DNA of 64,000 nt from Acanthornis magna (GCA_036785705.1 JAWUZG010000051.1:15900501-15964500); one strand, 5' to 3'. Counted from the first letter of the stretch, positions 12,268 through 26,600 are shown. Numbers and translations are program-made. Notes: a model not told the origin generated them from the letters alone.

Positions 12268-15200
12268 AAGAGCGAGAGGGATAAGCAGCTCTGACCTGCC
12301 CTTACTCATGCAGGGATACAGGTGGTCAAGCACGAGACACTCAGGCGATGTGCTGGGAGAGGAAGCTGGCTCTCTGCCTGAGCATGGCAGCAGCTGAGAT
12401 ATTAATTCCGTGCTGCTGCGAGCACTGAGTTCCCTCAAAATGAAAATAAGGCAGTTGTAAAGAGAAGTGGAGACCCAGGGTTAACTGTGATATCCTGCAG
12501 GAGAAGATAATATTGAAGCATTGTCAAGTGCTTTCACACGCCCTGGTCATTCCATCTTTGTGTCCAACACAATGGCCAGGAAGGGAGCACAGCACTTGAG
12601 GCTCAGAAGGGAGAGCAGGTAGGGGCAGAAGTAGCTAAAAGGCTTGGAAGGTCAGAGAAGAGAAGGAAAAACATTTCCATGTTTCTCACAGAAAACTGAG
12701 CAATACTCCTGGAACACGGACACAGCTGCAGCTGGCAAAAAAGATGCAAAATTTACAACAAAATCCCCCTGGGATTAGGAAACAGTGAGGAGCTATACTG
12801 AAAACCAGACACATTTCAGAATAAATTCAGTGTTTCAAAAGCAATGATGTGAAAGGCACATGAGCCACAGTAATAAAATGTGATATGAGTTGTTACCGTA
12901 AACAGGGAGGAATAACTGACAGGAAACTAAAACAGATCCACACAGCACATATAGCCCAGGGCTCTGCAAACCTTTGCCTGAATGAGAGGAAGAGGAGTGG
13001 CATGGGGAGAAGTCAGAGAGAGACTGACAAATCACAGGCAAAAAATAAATAAACCACACAACAGCCTGTGATCCCTGAGAATGAAAATTCAGCTGGAATG
13101 CGTCGTGTGGTGGATCAGCAGAAAGAATAATAGGCATGTAGAAATAACTGACTCAGTCTTACGCCAAACTAGAAATGTTGGTATTTTTATATATAAAAAT
13201 AATGTAATGAAAACCAAATGTCTTTTGGAATGAAGAAAAGAGTTAGTGTTGTGAACTGGTTGGTCAGTTTGTTTCATTCTTTGGGCACGTTTGCCATCAA
13301 AAACCTGTAGCTTAGGAGAAAGTGGCCAGTTTGGGTGTGGAGGAGAGTAAAGCCATAGCTGGGATCTGAGACACTGCACCACAGACAAAAGCTCTTTGGC
13401 AAACAATCTAGTGTGGTGATGGAGTAGCCAAAGGTGCAGGATATACAGCACAGAGAGCAGAAAGCTGCAGCTGAGCAAAGGCTTTACAGAATATCTGGCA
13501 GTTTATCACATTATTCTGACACATACCATAGTCACATGAAAGTATGTGCACAGACAAAAATGTATGCATGCTATGCATGTATGTGTATGTTTATGGACCT
13601 CAAAACCACCTGAGAATAACTGTGGGTGGTGCATGTTCCAATAGAGAAGGGTGTTACTATTTCCCAATACAACAGAGTGGTGTTGCACAGCCTCTTTATG
13701 GAAACCATATCCCAAAAATGCTCAGTGAGTTAATAACACAGGCGCTGCTTTAAATAATAAATAGTGGTGTACAAACAAAGGGTGTTGAGAGACTGCAGGA
13801 AAGGAAAAACAGTGATGTTTTCAGCTGATACTGGAAAAAGATGGAGGGGCAGATAGGCACTTGTGACTGACCATTGGACAAGAAGGCCCATGAAGGTGCT
13901 GGGTGATGCTAGGTGAGGGAAAAAGCCTTCTAGTGGGAAGAGGGATCATTGCTTTGTACCCCACAGTCTGTGGGGAGCTAGCTACAACAAGGGGACATAG
14001 TCATGCTCCCTGGGGTGTCTACAGATGGTTAGCAGCAATCCCTGCTCACAGGCAGCAAAAATCAAGGAGGTTTTTACTACTGCCACCCCGACAGCCGCAG
14101 ACAGATTCACACAGATGGGTGGTGATGTATCACTTAGTCCCATTCCATTCACATTTGTGATGTTTTCTCTCTCTTTTGCCATTACAATGCCCATTCCTGC
14201 CATTTCTCAAGCAACCTCTGCAGAGGGGACTTGTAACCATTTCCCTGCACCTTACAAACCACATAGTTTACACCTTAATTGGGATGTAGATTTTTCAGTG
14301 CTGCTTCTGAATAACTAAAATGTTTTTCCATACATGTGAAGAGAAGTGTGACAGCCTTTGATCATCAGTAACCACCCCCTACCTAAAATATAATTAGCTA
14401 TGGCAATGTCATTTCCTTGTATATTGTGAGTATTAGAAAAGATGGGCAGATAAAGAACAAGAATTGAAATGAAACTCTGATGATGAATACAAACTCCTGC
14501 TCTTACAGCATATTCATGCCATTCAGCATTTTCAGAGAGGGTCAGCTATACAAGAAGGAAGGTACTCCTGGCACCTGTATTTTCTTCCAATGACATGAAA
14601 ATGCCATGTAGTACTTATATGCATTTTGTTCAAGGTACCTGTTTAAGGGAGGGAAAAAAAAAGAATAAAATTGTCCTTCCCATGTCATTATCAGCCATGG
14701 TGTGACCAGGAACAGAAGTGCCATTACTTTAACAACAGACCTGAGAGTCTGGCACCCTCACAAAATCAGATTACTGTCTGTGATGGCTTGAAGGGGAGAA
14801 AAACCTTTCCCAGTTAAGCAACTTCTTCGTAAGTAAAAGATGTGCCAATATCCATCTCCATTATCCCCCTGCATACTGCACTGTGAGCACTTGGAGGTGT
14901 CTCAGACTCAGCATTTTAGTTTGGATTACATGAGTGCTTTTGATGAGATTTTCCTGGTTGTGCCCTGTCTCCTGCTTTTGTTTGCAGAGTGGAGCAGCCT
15001 TGGAGCACACAAGCAGATTCCTTCCATGTGAAATAGAAGTCAAAGACATGCCCAGAAACACTCCTAACATACTCCAGCTGTTAACAGTGATTCAGTCCAT
15101 GTGTCCAAACCAGAGCCAGTCTGAACCAGCTTCCCCACCTCAAACTGTTTCACTGCACAGGTCTGCTCTGATGCTCCTTCACCTCTAGATTATGAAAAAG

Positions 15201-16591
15201 TGCCTAAGACATCATTACCACAGCTCCTTCAAGTTAGCCCTTTGTTCATCTTCTTATTTTAAAAGCAGAGACCTGTTTATCCATTGAGCAGCAACCATGA
15301 GGTGCAACAAGGTCACACATGGCATTGTCGTCTCTGCCAGGGCAAAGATGATCTTCCTACCAGGAGAATATTTGTTCTCATTTGGGAGTCCTATGGGCAT
15401 TGCTGGTCAGCCAAATCTGTCTTCGTTAATTAATCCTTGACCCACCATTTTTTGCTTTTCAGGTTGCCCCAGTAGTGGTCTTTTACTGAGATCAGATGCT
15501 TAGGGAGGTGGTTATGCAGCCTCCTCCCTTCCCGAGGTAACTTCACAGACACTGCAGTTCCAGAAGTAATGTGATATGACCTCAGATATCTAGCTGAGTG
15601 ATTCCTGTGCAACAGGGGATAATGAAATTCAAGTGTCTGTCTGCAGTGTTTGCAAGCAGCTGCCTGAAAACAGCCAAGGCGGCTGTTTGGAAACAGTGCA
15701 CACAGGCAACAATCACATGATTGCTCTTGCAAGAGGTGTCAGGGATGGGTATTGTTATCTCTGCTCTGGGTTTGGTGGCTCCCCTGCACACCCACAAGAA
15801 AAGAGAGAGACAAAGCCTGATGCAGTGCCAGGCGCTCTGAAACACTGCTATCCAAAATGGCAAGGGACAGGGAGCTGCCCTGAGTCAGACTTGGTGGCCA
15901 CCAGCACTCATTGGGGCTGCCTGCATGGCGTTTGTCTGGGCAAATACAAGATTTCAAACTGGTGTAAATCCACTGCTTGCCTAATGACCTGGGCTAATAA
16001 TCAGCTGTTCCCTGTTCAAAGTCTTTTTTTCTTCCCACCTTGGACTTGTGTATCGTTGTTCTTAGCTGCACTATTTTACAAATCTAGCTTAGCTAGATGA
16101 CGTATCTACCTACTGCCAGAAAGTGCTGCCCTTGTGAGTATTTATAGATCACAACCAAAGTCAGTTCTTGATCTTCTCTGGACTGAACTTGAGGTTGTCA
16201 TGAAAACTACTGACTGAGCTCTTTTTTTTGACAATTACTTGGACATCTACAAGCCAGTCTTTAATTTCACCAGTGCAGTACTGGCTACACTGATTTTTTA
16301 ATTGCCTTTTTTTTAAATGAGAAGGACACGTGCAACTGTCAAATAGACATCTCTTATTTAAAGCGATCTATAAAGATAACTTTAATCAGATAAATAAAAA
16401 ATCTCATTTTTATAAGAGGTTTCATTGATTGCTTTTAAGAAAATAAGTTTCAGCATTTGCTGGCATTGAGTATGCTCCCATTCATTAATGCTTTATTCAC
16501 CTCCCATATGTGCTTAGCAATAATTTTGCCTGGGACCAGTGGCAGACAGACAGGACTTGGGAAATCTAGGCATGGACTCAAAGTTTGAAAA
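12268..16591. other. Intergenic unique sequence, no gene seen
   Basis: About 4.3 kb. Many short open frames on both strands (longest 155 codons at 15633-16100) show no recognisable domain. No repeat family recognised. Confidence 0.6.
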
Positions 16592-16630
16592 GGCTGGCAT
16601 GCTGCTGGCTGGCACGCTGCTGGCTGGCAC
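16592..16630 (+). repeat. Short tandem repeat, 15-bp unit, about 2.6 copies
   Basis: The unit ggctggcacgctgct is present at 16592-16606 (one T for C), 16607-16621 and, in part, 16622-16630. A G-rich run (ggggg t ggggggggg) follows near 16686-16701. Confidence 0.85.
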
Positions 16631-19600
16631 ATGATCAGCATGGCACCAGGCATGCAGCACCAGTGGCAGAGGTGCCCAGTCTGCCTGGGGGTGGGGGGGG
16701 GACGGACCAGACAGACTTGCAACCAAGTCTTCTGGACACGTGGGGGGCAGTACCCAGTAGGGAATGCCCCCATTTCTGGGGACAACCCTGTTTGACCAAT
16801 AGTCACTCCTCTGGTCCTTTGTAGCTTCACTTGTCTTTCAGTAGGTTCCACAAATAACTGTCAGTGTTTCAGGAAGCTCCTCAGACACTTCTTTCAATAT
16901 TCTTGGTAACAAATTTTCTGGTAGTACTTCTGTGCATTGTTGTGACGGCTGCTTGCATCCTCCACTGCTACTGATGAAAGTATTTCTTCCTTCCTGTGAA
17001 ATAAGCACGTCCCATTTCTTTCCAAATACACAACATAAGCATACAATGAATATTGCTTCTTTTTGTGTTATCACAATTGGCAATTCTACCACCTTTAACA
17101 TTGGAGCTACAGGGAGTTACAAAGGGAAGAGATGTTACTGAACTCGATTTTGGTGGCATTTTTGTCAGAGAGAGAATGGGTGTGAAATGCTGACAAAAAA
17201 TTAAGTATGAAATCATAAAGAGGTTATAACCAACCAAAATATCAGTTCTAAAATGCTTTCCACACTTTCCTCCGTCTTTTGGGATCTGGGGACAAAAAGA
17301 ACTACTTTAATGCCACTATTTCCATGGCAAGGATTGTTTGGTATGGCAATACAGATAGCATGAGGATTTGATGGTCCAAGAGGTCCCTATGAATCCTATT
17401 CTCCTGTATGATTGCAAGGATTTTGTTAGGTCTTAGTATACTTAACTAATGCCTTCTTGCCCTTAATCTTTAAACCCAGGATTTTTTCATTAATGTTTTA
17501 TCTTCTTCCATCAGTTGTCTCTTTCCTAGCTGGTGACTTGTTTGCACAGCCACCAGACTTTCTGTTATTCTCATTTTTTACATATAAAAAGGTTTGCAAT
17601 AATCATTGTTGCTTGTCACTTTCACTTCTTGTCTTTACTAAGATGGATTTGAGACCAGAAAGACTCTCATAGAATGACAGGTTGTGGATTTGGGAGGAAT
17701 CTAATTGTTTTTTTCAAACACAATGTTCTTATTTCTATGCTAAAATTTTTCCTTGCAACAATTATTTGACTGTAGCTGGCCTCTAGAAATAGTCCTTGGA
17801 AAGAACCAAATAGACTCCTGCAGGCTCAGAAGTGGTCTGTCTGCACACAATGGAATTTGTCAGCACTTCCACAGAGGGAACCAGCTCTCTGAGGGACTTG
17901 TTTTTACCCATCCTAAAAGAAAATATATCCATCATTCCCTGCAATATAAGATTGATTCCATACTGCCAGCTCCAAACCTGTAGCATCCCAGCTCCTTTGT
18001 TAGGACTTTGTTGTTCAGCCAAGCCCCAGCTACTGGGGTGGGCTGCCAGGTCTGGCAACCCTGAGGAGCTGGGGACCAAACAGCCACTTCCATACCTGGA
18101 AGTGCCGGTGGACGGCTGGGAGGTGAGGCAGGCTACACAGGTAGGTCATTTCTCACCCAGAGATGTCCTCAGCAGTTCTGTGTAGAGCAGCACAGGACTG
18201 TCTGGGAGGTTGATACATGGCTTTCAGGGTGAGGAAGCCTGGGCACCCCGATGAAGAGTAGACAGGCTGTAACTGAATCCTTTTCAGTTTATACCCTGCT
18301 AGCAGCTTAGCATCAGGAGTGCCAGAAAAAAACCCTGTGCCCTGAAGAAACACAACAGCTCCAGGCAGGCAGAGGCATTTTCCATCCATGACCTACAGTG
18401 AATTGCTATTTTATGTTCAAACTTCAGCTCTTCATTAGCAGCGGGGTCATTGGCTGCTCTTGCCTATGAAAAACCACAGAGGCAGCACTAAGTGCTGGAG
18501 TTAAAGAGGAGTAAGCACTTTTCAATTAGCCACGAACTTTATGAGACGTGAGACTGCGGCAGCAGTGCGGAAGAGGCCGGGTGTCCCTGTGCTGGGCTGC
18601 AGCAGGCAGTGCAGCCCAAGGGCAGCGACAGGCACAGGGGACTCAGCCTCTCCATGTGTTTGTCAAGCCTGCTGCTCATTTACAGCCATAAATGCCACAT
18701 TTGGCTGCAGTGGCATAAAAACCAGGTGACATTATAACAATATCGGCAGCACTGTGTGGGGAATCTTCTAACATTGATGAGTTATGTGGGGCCAGTGTGA
18801 GTTTTGTGGGGTTCATTCATTCTCCTCTTTTGAGGCAATTGCCTATTTGCTCCTGAAAACAAATGCTAAATTAAAAAACACTCATATGCATTGCAAATAG
18901 CTTCTCAGGAGGATTTCTGATGTTGCAAATGGCAGAGCTATAACTCTGAGTGAGTGAATACAGGAGGATGAGAGATGGCTATGAAGAGAAGGATCCTACA
19001 TGCACACATCGTGAGCAATGGGATGGAAATTGCTCCTGATAATTCAGTCTTCTGGACATGGGAACTTGGCTTTAACAACAGGCTTTGCTGTAAAAACACA
19101 TTCTCTACATTGGCATCTGCCTCTCAGTGTCCTGGGCCTTTCACATACCTGGAAAAGTCCATTAGAGTAAAATGGAATATGCATATCTACATGCATAATA
19201 TAGCAAAATCTTCTCTTGCTGACAGCCCTTGCTTATTTCTAAATGGCACAATAATAAAGATGAGTGATTTATCACAGAAATACACAGAAAGTCACAGCCT
19301 GATTAATAGAGGGGAAAAAACCCATCAACTCACAAATATAACTAATAAAAGTACTGGAAGTCTGTACTTGGATCCAAATCACCTTGAGAATCTCAAGCCA
19401 TTTAACAATATTTTGCAAGCTGTTTCAAGCCACAAAGACTAAACCCCACTGCCTGCCAGCAGCAGCAGCATGGCAGGATGGTGACAGGGAGGGAACACTC
19501 CACTGCCCCTCACTTTTTCTTTGGCACTTCTTTCTGCCTCCAAGTCGATGCGCTCAGCTGATGCTCCTTAAAACCCACTGCATTTGTTCCATTACTCCCT

Positions 19601-20046
19601 CTCTGCCACCCACACTCGGCACCAGAGAAGGGATCTGCTGAACTCTCATCATTGCTGAGAAAAAGACCAGCCTGGAGAAGAAGGATCCCCAGTGTCTCCT
19701 TGCTCCCTGGATGCATTCATCCCCATGTCATTGTCTTCTTCCTGCAAGAGCTGCAGAATGTCGGGGTTATGCACCTATACTCCTGCAGCTCTTACGTGAT
19801 GTTATTTCTGCAGCAGCTTTACCTCGACAGCCCCTCCTGCACTGAGTGCAGCTGCAGGGTCCCAAATCCGCTTCTCTCACCACATGATCCGCTGCTGCTG
19901 GGGGCTTATTGCTAGCACTAAATTTGGGACTTCCAATTGCAGAATCAGTTTGTTTCACCCAACCTAACAATGTACCTGGAGTATCTTCTCCATTTCGGGG
20001 TTCCCCAGTGAGGAAACACATTAACACAGAGTTCAGCAGCAGGTCT
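16631..20046. other. Intergenic unique sequence, no gene seen
   Basis: About 3.4 kb. The G-rich run near 16686-16701 is the only compositional feature. Open frames such as 18975-19442 (155 codons, plus strand) are unrecognised and taken as chance. Confidence 0.6.
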
Positions 20047-20455
20047 CTAAGATGGTTAGGGAAGGGCAGAGTGTGACGTGCAGGGGGAAGCTGGGTGAAC
20101 TGGGTTTGTTCAGATGTAAGAGAAGGTGTGGGGAGATCTTAATGTCTGCAATGGGAAGGCACAGAGAAGATGGAGTCAGATTTTTCTTGGAGATGCACTG
20201 TAGCAGAGACAGGCATAAGGTAGGATGCAGGCAATTCAGACGTGGTATGGGAAAAGCTTCTTTATCCTTATAAGGGTCATCAAAGACTGAAATAGAATCC
20301 AGAAAAATTATGAAATCTCTCTTCTTGGAGCTATTCATGACTCTGCTGGACAAAGCCATAAATAACCTGCTTTAATTGGGTCTGCTTTGAGCAGGAATTT
20401 CGGCTGGATGGCCTCTGGAGCACCTTCCTGACTTCAATTAGTTTGGGATTTGGTG
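20047..20455 (+). mobile_element. CR1 LINE, diverged 3' part
   Basis: The plus strand follows the CR1 3' region in order: 'gaagctgggtgaactgggtt' then 'tgttcag' (20088-20114), 'gtgtggggagatctta', 'aaaagcttctttatcctta', 'ttcttggagctattcatgac', 'ctggacaaagcc', 'tgctttgagcaggaattt', and 'ctggatggcctctggagc' followed by 'accttcc'. The terminal ATTCTATGA-type repeat is not visible. It is an old, heavily mutated copy with no intact reverse-transcriptase frame. It lies in the opposite direction to the other CR1 fragments here. Borders are approximate. Confidence 0.85.
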
Positions 20456-23405
20456 AACACCATTTATTGAGATATGCTTTTCCTCTAAAATGAAAAAAAC
20501 ACTTCTTTGATGAGGAGATAATATACTTGTTATAAACCCTGTCCCTTGAGATCTCTCAGAACTGGACAACTAAAGTACTAAATATATGCACCACCACTCG
20601 GAGCTGGTATTACATTGCCAGCATTTCAGAGTTAATTATTTTTTGCTTTCAAAGGAGGAAAAGTAATTTTAAAAATTGTTTAATATCTGTCTCACACCAA
20701 AGGTGTTTCTTGCTGCTTTTCTTCTATAAACCATCAGTAGCATTAATTAAAATTTTCATTCTTTTCCAGTTCCTTTTCTACTGTGAAGACTGGATCTTTA
20801 ATAAGTAGCTGCTATCTCCGTAGTGGGTCCTTTCAGAATCAGGGCTGGAATTTGTGGGGTGAGATACACACACAGGATCTTGAGGAGAGGGGCATGGTAG
20901 TGTCAGAATTACAAAGGCTCTGTAATCAGCAGAGAAAACCAGACCTTGTTGTAAGTCATGATCCACAGTCCCAGGAGCACTCCAGCACTGAAAGCTACCT
21001 CTCCAAGGATCTGATCAGCTCCCAGAAAGGCAAGACTGGAAAGGACAGAGCCTTAACCTCTTTAATCTGTCCTCCTAGAGGGACTGTCCCCTATCTTCCC
21101 CCTGTCTAATTCTAGGACCTGACAGTGCTGCTGGGGTCCCAGATCTGGGTCCTCCCAACTCCACCACTTCTCCTCAGCAAGGAAGATGGCTGACCTCAGC
21201 ACATATCGCTCCCCCAAACTGCCCTGGGTTTGGAGGCTAAAAATGGAGAATCAGGGAAACGAGACACTCAAGTGGCAGTGCTCTTGTGGAGTTTGTCACC
21301 CTAGAGTGCTAATATATCCCTTCGAGGATGCTGCAACTTGGAGCACCACAGCGTGTATCCCAAGATTTGGGCATATCAAGCTATTACAGGGTCCTGCTGT
21401 GCACCTTGCTCCTCTCTAGGTAATTGCCAGGTTTCTGGGCCCCTTTATGACTCTGAATATTGATCAGCTTTCAGGAGCAGCACCATGCTCAGGAGTGATT
21501 CTTCCGGAGCGTGCTCTCTTCAGTGGGAGTGCTGAACTTTTCTTCCCACCTTTGCTTTCAATCTCGTCTTTCATTCATTTGTGAGCATTTGATGTAGAAG
21601 ATGGTTGGAGAAAGTGTAGGATAACAGCGGGATTTTCCTTCTTTGTATCCTTGATGAGGGCATTTAAGGGCACTTAGAGTGGGAAAGCGCAGCTCTCTGC
21701 CTAAGAACTTCCACTGACACTGTCTGCAGTGGTCCCAAGGGATCATTAATTCTATCTATTCCAGTTTCCACTATCTGATGAGCATGGAAATCATATCCTG
21801 TACAGAAATTGGACACACTTGTTTCCTGCTGCTGCTCTGGTACCCAGGCTGTGAGTCTGTGCTACATTGCCAAGAGCACGATCGCAGGCTCACTTCTGCT
21901 CCCCACTCTGGCTCCAGGCTTTGCAGGCTGAGAGCAGCGCCAAACAAAAATGCTCTGACCACCTTCCAAGGCTGCCTATTCATCAAGCAATGAGGATAAG
22001 AAATTAAAATGTGCATACTTCTGTGCAGAACAGGTGAACCCCTTCGGCCAGCAAGTACTAGAAATCCCATGTACTGTATCACCAAATCCCAGTAAAATCA
22101 CTTAGAGTCAAGATGACACACGGATTCCAGTACCATCAAGGCAGGCACAAAGCTGGAGCACTGGGCCTGACAGCTTTGTACAAGGTTTAAAATCAGGTAA
22201 GCCTTGAGTTAACTTAATTGTGCATAAATATATGAGATAAGATGACCTCACCTAAGGGCACTGTATTCCACACCTCACCTCTCATGCAGAGAAGAACATC
22301 TTAGAGAAAGGTGCATATTTCTCTATGATACAAATACTTTAACAGTCTCTATATAAACGCGTATACATGCAAACACAGGCGCAAGTATTACATCCTCCCC
22401 TTGAGAGTGTTTTTCCAGGGATTCGTCATTCACACTGCACTAGAGAATAGTGCTGTGAATGCAAACAACATGAGATATGGTATTTTCAATCTGGTCTACT
22501 CAAAGATATGCTTGTTGTGTAGGATATACAGAAAGACTTACTCATTAAGCTTTCTAGGCTGTGGTGGTTGCTGTCAATATCTAGCATTTCCTAGCAGGGA
22601 CCTGTGTGGCAATTTCTCTACAGTCTACTTACAAGAAAAACACAAGCAGTGGCAGATTCTGCAGGCCAAGTGGAGGCAGAACAATGGATTTAGTCCTATG
22701 TGCACCAGAAATCAGGTTGTACTTTCAGTTTTTCTGATGTTGCAGCTCCTTGTGATATGGTAACTGAAGGGGTTTGTCAGAGTTATGTCACCCTTTCTAA
22801 ACCATCCTTCAGGTGACTGCGCTCGGAGGCATCTCACACCTGGTTTTGCTGCTGTTTTCTCTCCTGTTTATTTTGTTGCAAGACTGCTTGTTAATCTTCA
22901 AATTATGTTTGACATCTCACTGTAAATAGTCTGTATTATAAACACCTCAAGTGTCAAAGTCTGAGTGTGTTTGCCTACCATTCTGGTTTGCATCTCTTTC
23001 TTACTCTGCCTGTTCAGTAGCTGTGTCCTTGGTGATGACTGTGTTTGAATTTGGAATCTGATTTAGATACAAGTTTGGGTTTAACCTGCCTGCCAGGTGG
23101 ATATTAGACTCCAAAGGAGAAAAAGTTACTCCTGAAGGTATGGCAAGGAGATGGGCACCTGGTGGCCATGGGCAAACAGCTACTGAGGAGTCACAGGGAA
23201 CCGGGACTCAGTCCCACTGCACATGAAGTCACTTGATGAAGCTGGTACGTCCTTGCTCCTTATCTACTTCTGCGTTTCAGAATGGCTGTATCCAGCAAAG
23301 CATTTCCTATCACTTTTGGTCAGAAGAACAGCCTAATCCATGCAGGTGAGGACCAGTCTTCACATGGGAGATCTTTACCACTCCATCTCACCCTGATGTT
23401 AACAA
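20456..23405. other. Intergenic unique sequence with an AT-rich homeodomain-motif cluster
   Basis: About 2.9 kb with no gene seen. The part at about 20620-20760 is rich in TAAT/ATTA cores ('gttaattatttt', 'agtaattttaaaaattg', 'gcattaattaaaatttt'), which could be a regulatory element or just AT-rich sequence. Open frames are short and unrecognised. Confidence 0.55.
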
Positions 23406-23605
23406 AATGGTTTGGGTCATCTCATTCCAACCCCCCACAATGGGCAGGGACACCTTCCATTAGACCAGGCTGCTTAAGCATTGAACACTTCCAGGGATGG
23501 AGCATCCACAGCTTCTCTGGGCAACCTGTGCCACTGCCTCACCACCCTGACAGTGAAGAATCTCTTCCTAATATCTAATCTAAACCTGCCCTCTTTCAGC
23601 TGCAG
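23406..23605 (-). mobile_element. CR1 LINE, 3' fragment
   Basis: The plus strand gives the reverse complement of the CR1 3' region in order: 'aatggtttgggt', 'tcattccaacccccca', 'gggcagggacaccttccatt', 'agaccaggctgct', 'gaacacttccagggatgg', 'gcatccacagcttctctggg', 'caacctgtgcca', 'ctcaccaccctgacagtgaa', 'cttcctaatatctaatctaa'. The terminal tcatagaat repeat and about 15 bp after 'ggtttgggt' are missing, a small deletion. This fragment accounts for the apparent open frames at 23282-23578 and 23474-23686. Confidence 0.96.
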
Positions 23606-26600
23606 AGACAGGCAGCCTGCAGAAGGCTGTTCAGCAATAAGTATCTGATCCAGCAATAATTCAGGGGCCAACATTCTCAAGAGCACACCAGCTTACATAA
23701 TTATTTTATAGAATTTAAATGAAAACAGTAATTCATCAGAAATATGTAAGGAAGTGACTCTCCATCTGACAGACATTCTCCCCATACTAAGAGACACAGA
23801 AGCAATTATCTGCATGCCTTTTCCTATGCAAGTGGATTAGTGTTATGCCTCTGTCTCAGAAGATATTCAAATGTGACTTGGGATTAATTAAATCACAAGA
23901 CACCTGGAGGGAAAATCAGAAGCACGTACATTTTCTGCACCAGACGTTTTAAAGAGTGGAAAAAGGAATATTTTACCAGCAAGACCTTTTGGTGTTGGTG
24001 GGGGAGAGGAACTAAAGACCAGCTTGGGAATTTCAGGGCAAAAAGCACAGAAGAACCCAAACCATGAAAATGCACGTGCTTGTAATTGTAGCTACCACTG
24101 ATGCAGTTGATGGTCTCTGGTGTCCAGCAGCAGTTGAAGGGCTACTGAGAGGTTCCCACTGGTGCTGCACATTGTACAAGTGACTGTTTCAGGTTACCTG
24201 TTATTAACAGCAGACCTCTTTAGGTGACAAGTCTGGTGACAGCAGCAATTAGAGTCTCATCTCCTGTGAAGAGGCTCAAGGTTGTCCCACTCTCCTTCCC
24301 CATCTTGTTCCTGCCATTTGGGCAAGGAAAGCTGTGCAGCGTCCTCCACATCCAGCAAGCACCTGCTGCTGATCTCTCCATCATACATGAGCTCACACAT
24401 CAGAGTGTCAGAGCCTCTGGGAATAAATTCACCTCAGATCAAAGTCCCAGGGCCCCTTGACTCCAGGTCAACACCTTCCCTGAGCTTTCCCACTATACCA
24501 TCTAGCAGATCCCAGAAAAACATCATTTAATGCAGTTTCCTAATGGCTAGAGATTATTCCCTAAAGGATTAGAAACTGGTAAAAGTTTTATTGGAATTCT
24601 AAGAAGAGGAAGAAAAGAGTCAACACTGTCCCCAAGGAAAAGCTTAAGATGAGATGGCAAACATGTCACTGTGACTCAGCCGGAGCAGAGGAGCTGTCCA
24701 TCTCCCTGCTACCACTCTGCCTAGAAAGGCAGGCATCCCAGCAAGCCCTGATGGAAAAACTGCACCATAATCCGTGTTACTGTGAGCTTGCCTGGGGGAA
24801 AGAGCTCAGTGACACAGAGGCATTAGGGCTTGGTTCATGTCCCATACCTTCCTACCCTGCATGGTTTGTTTGTGTGCTTGAGCCTCTGCTGCTTTCAAAT
24901 TGAGCTCTAGAGCAGTTTCACAACCCACATCAGCTGTGGGACTCCGGCTGCTGCCCCTGCTCTCCATGTTAAGGGACCTGTCTCTCTGCCGAAATACTTC
25001 TGACACAGATCTCGCTGCTCCCCATCCCTTTTCCACCCCCAACTCCCACTCGCTGGAGACAGGATGGGATCCAACGGGGCCCTGCCAAGTTATGGGGCGG
25101 CCTGACAGCCACAATGAGGGAGCACATTATATTTTAGAGCGCTGTCCAATGATTGCCTAATTCCCATCCCCCATCCCTACATCCAGTACAGAGTGAGGAC
25201 GTCTCAATTTTCTTGTTATCCCGATGCGGGGAAGCTGCAGCACAGTGAACTTCCACGATTCACTCCTGGGCATTACAGGAAGGCACCTGGTGAGAGGAAA
25301 CTAATGCTGAGCTCCCCCTTCCCCCTGCAAAGTAAAATGTAGGGATAAAAAAGGCATCTCATGAGCAGGACTTATCCTCGCCAGCATCCCTCTCCAGCGC
25401 GCTCTGCTCAGAGGACAATTAAATTACACTACCGTTTCCCTTTCATCATGATCCGATTTACTGGGGAATTAATAGGGGCAGAGGAAGAGGCCTGCATGAA
25501 GCCAAAGCCAGGGCAACTGGCAGCTATGAGCCTTCTTGAAAACAGGAAGCTTGCCAGGATGTCTTTATTAGAGAGGAGAAGGGGGAGAGAGGAAAGGGCT
25601 GCTGCAGGAATGAAAGGCAGATACAGACGTCAGCCTTGTTTACAGCAGGGATTTTGCACTGGTGCAGCTAAACCCGCCAGTTCAAAATCCACCCACAGGC
25701 ATCTGCCACCAGCACAGCTGGAAAATAATCACAGCTGAGACTTCTTGGTGGCAGCACGAAGAAGAAAGTCTGCCACACAAGAAGGGTGTTTGTCTCGCTT
25801 GATCACATGGCTTCAGAGGTCACTCTGCACCTTTGAGTGGTGATTTCCCATTTTTCCCTGAGGATTTGCTTCTCCCCTGAGCTCACAGGATCAATGTCCC
25901 CACGGAGCAGCCTGCAGCAGCCCAGTCTGTCCCTGACAGTGCTACCCTGATGGTGACCAAGCCTTTCACCCAAGTGGGACAGCAGGTGTCATGGAGACAC
26001 ACTTACTTGAATAAAATCCCAGCTTCTCACAGGTCGTTTGTCCAGGCTGTGAATGTGCTGCTCTGCAGATGGACACATGGGAGCTGGCTCTTGTAGGGCC
26101 ATTCCACATCCAGGCTGGTTATGGCTTGGATGCCCTACACTGCAAGCTCAGCCATCGCTGCTCTCACCAGCTGTGCTCCAGAAGCACTTTGGCAGCTTTG
26201 GGACAGCACAGAGCCACAGCAATTAAACCAGTGAGCTCTGTGCAGGATGCACGAGGGTGCTTTTGAAACAACTCTGTAACACCAGATGAACTCCAAAGGC
26301 ATTTGGTTTGATGGAACTCCTGCCACTCCAGAGCAACACATGTGTATGTCTGTGTCACGCTGCCTCATGCCTGGGAGCAGTGCTATGTGGTGGCACTGGG
26401 ACAGGCTTCTGCTAACTGGGAACTAGGGAGTATGGAAGCTGGTGAGAACCAGAGGAACAGGGAAGAAATGTTCCCAGGTCCATGCTCCCACTCTGCAGAG
26501 CCCCTGCAGCACCTTTCCTCTTTGTTCTCTGTTATGTTCCATGTTACTGAGATTTTTTTTGTTCCCCCGAGTAGCTGAGCCCTTGGACGAACTTCCAGTT

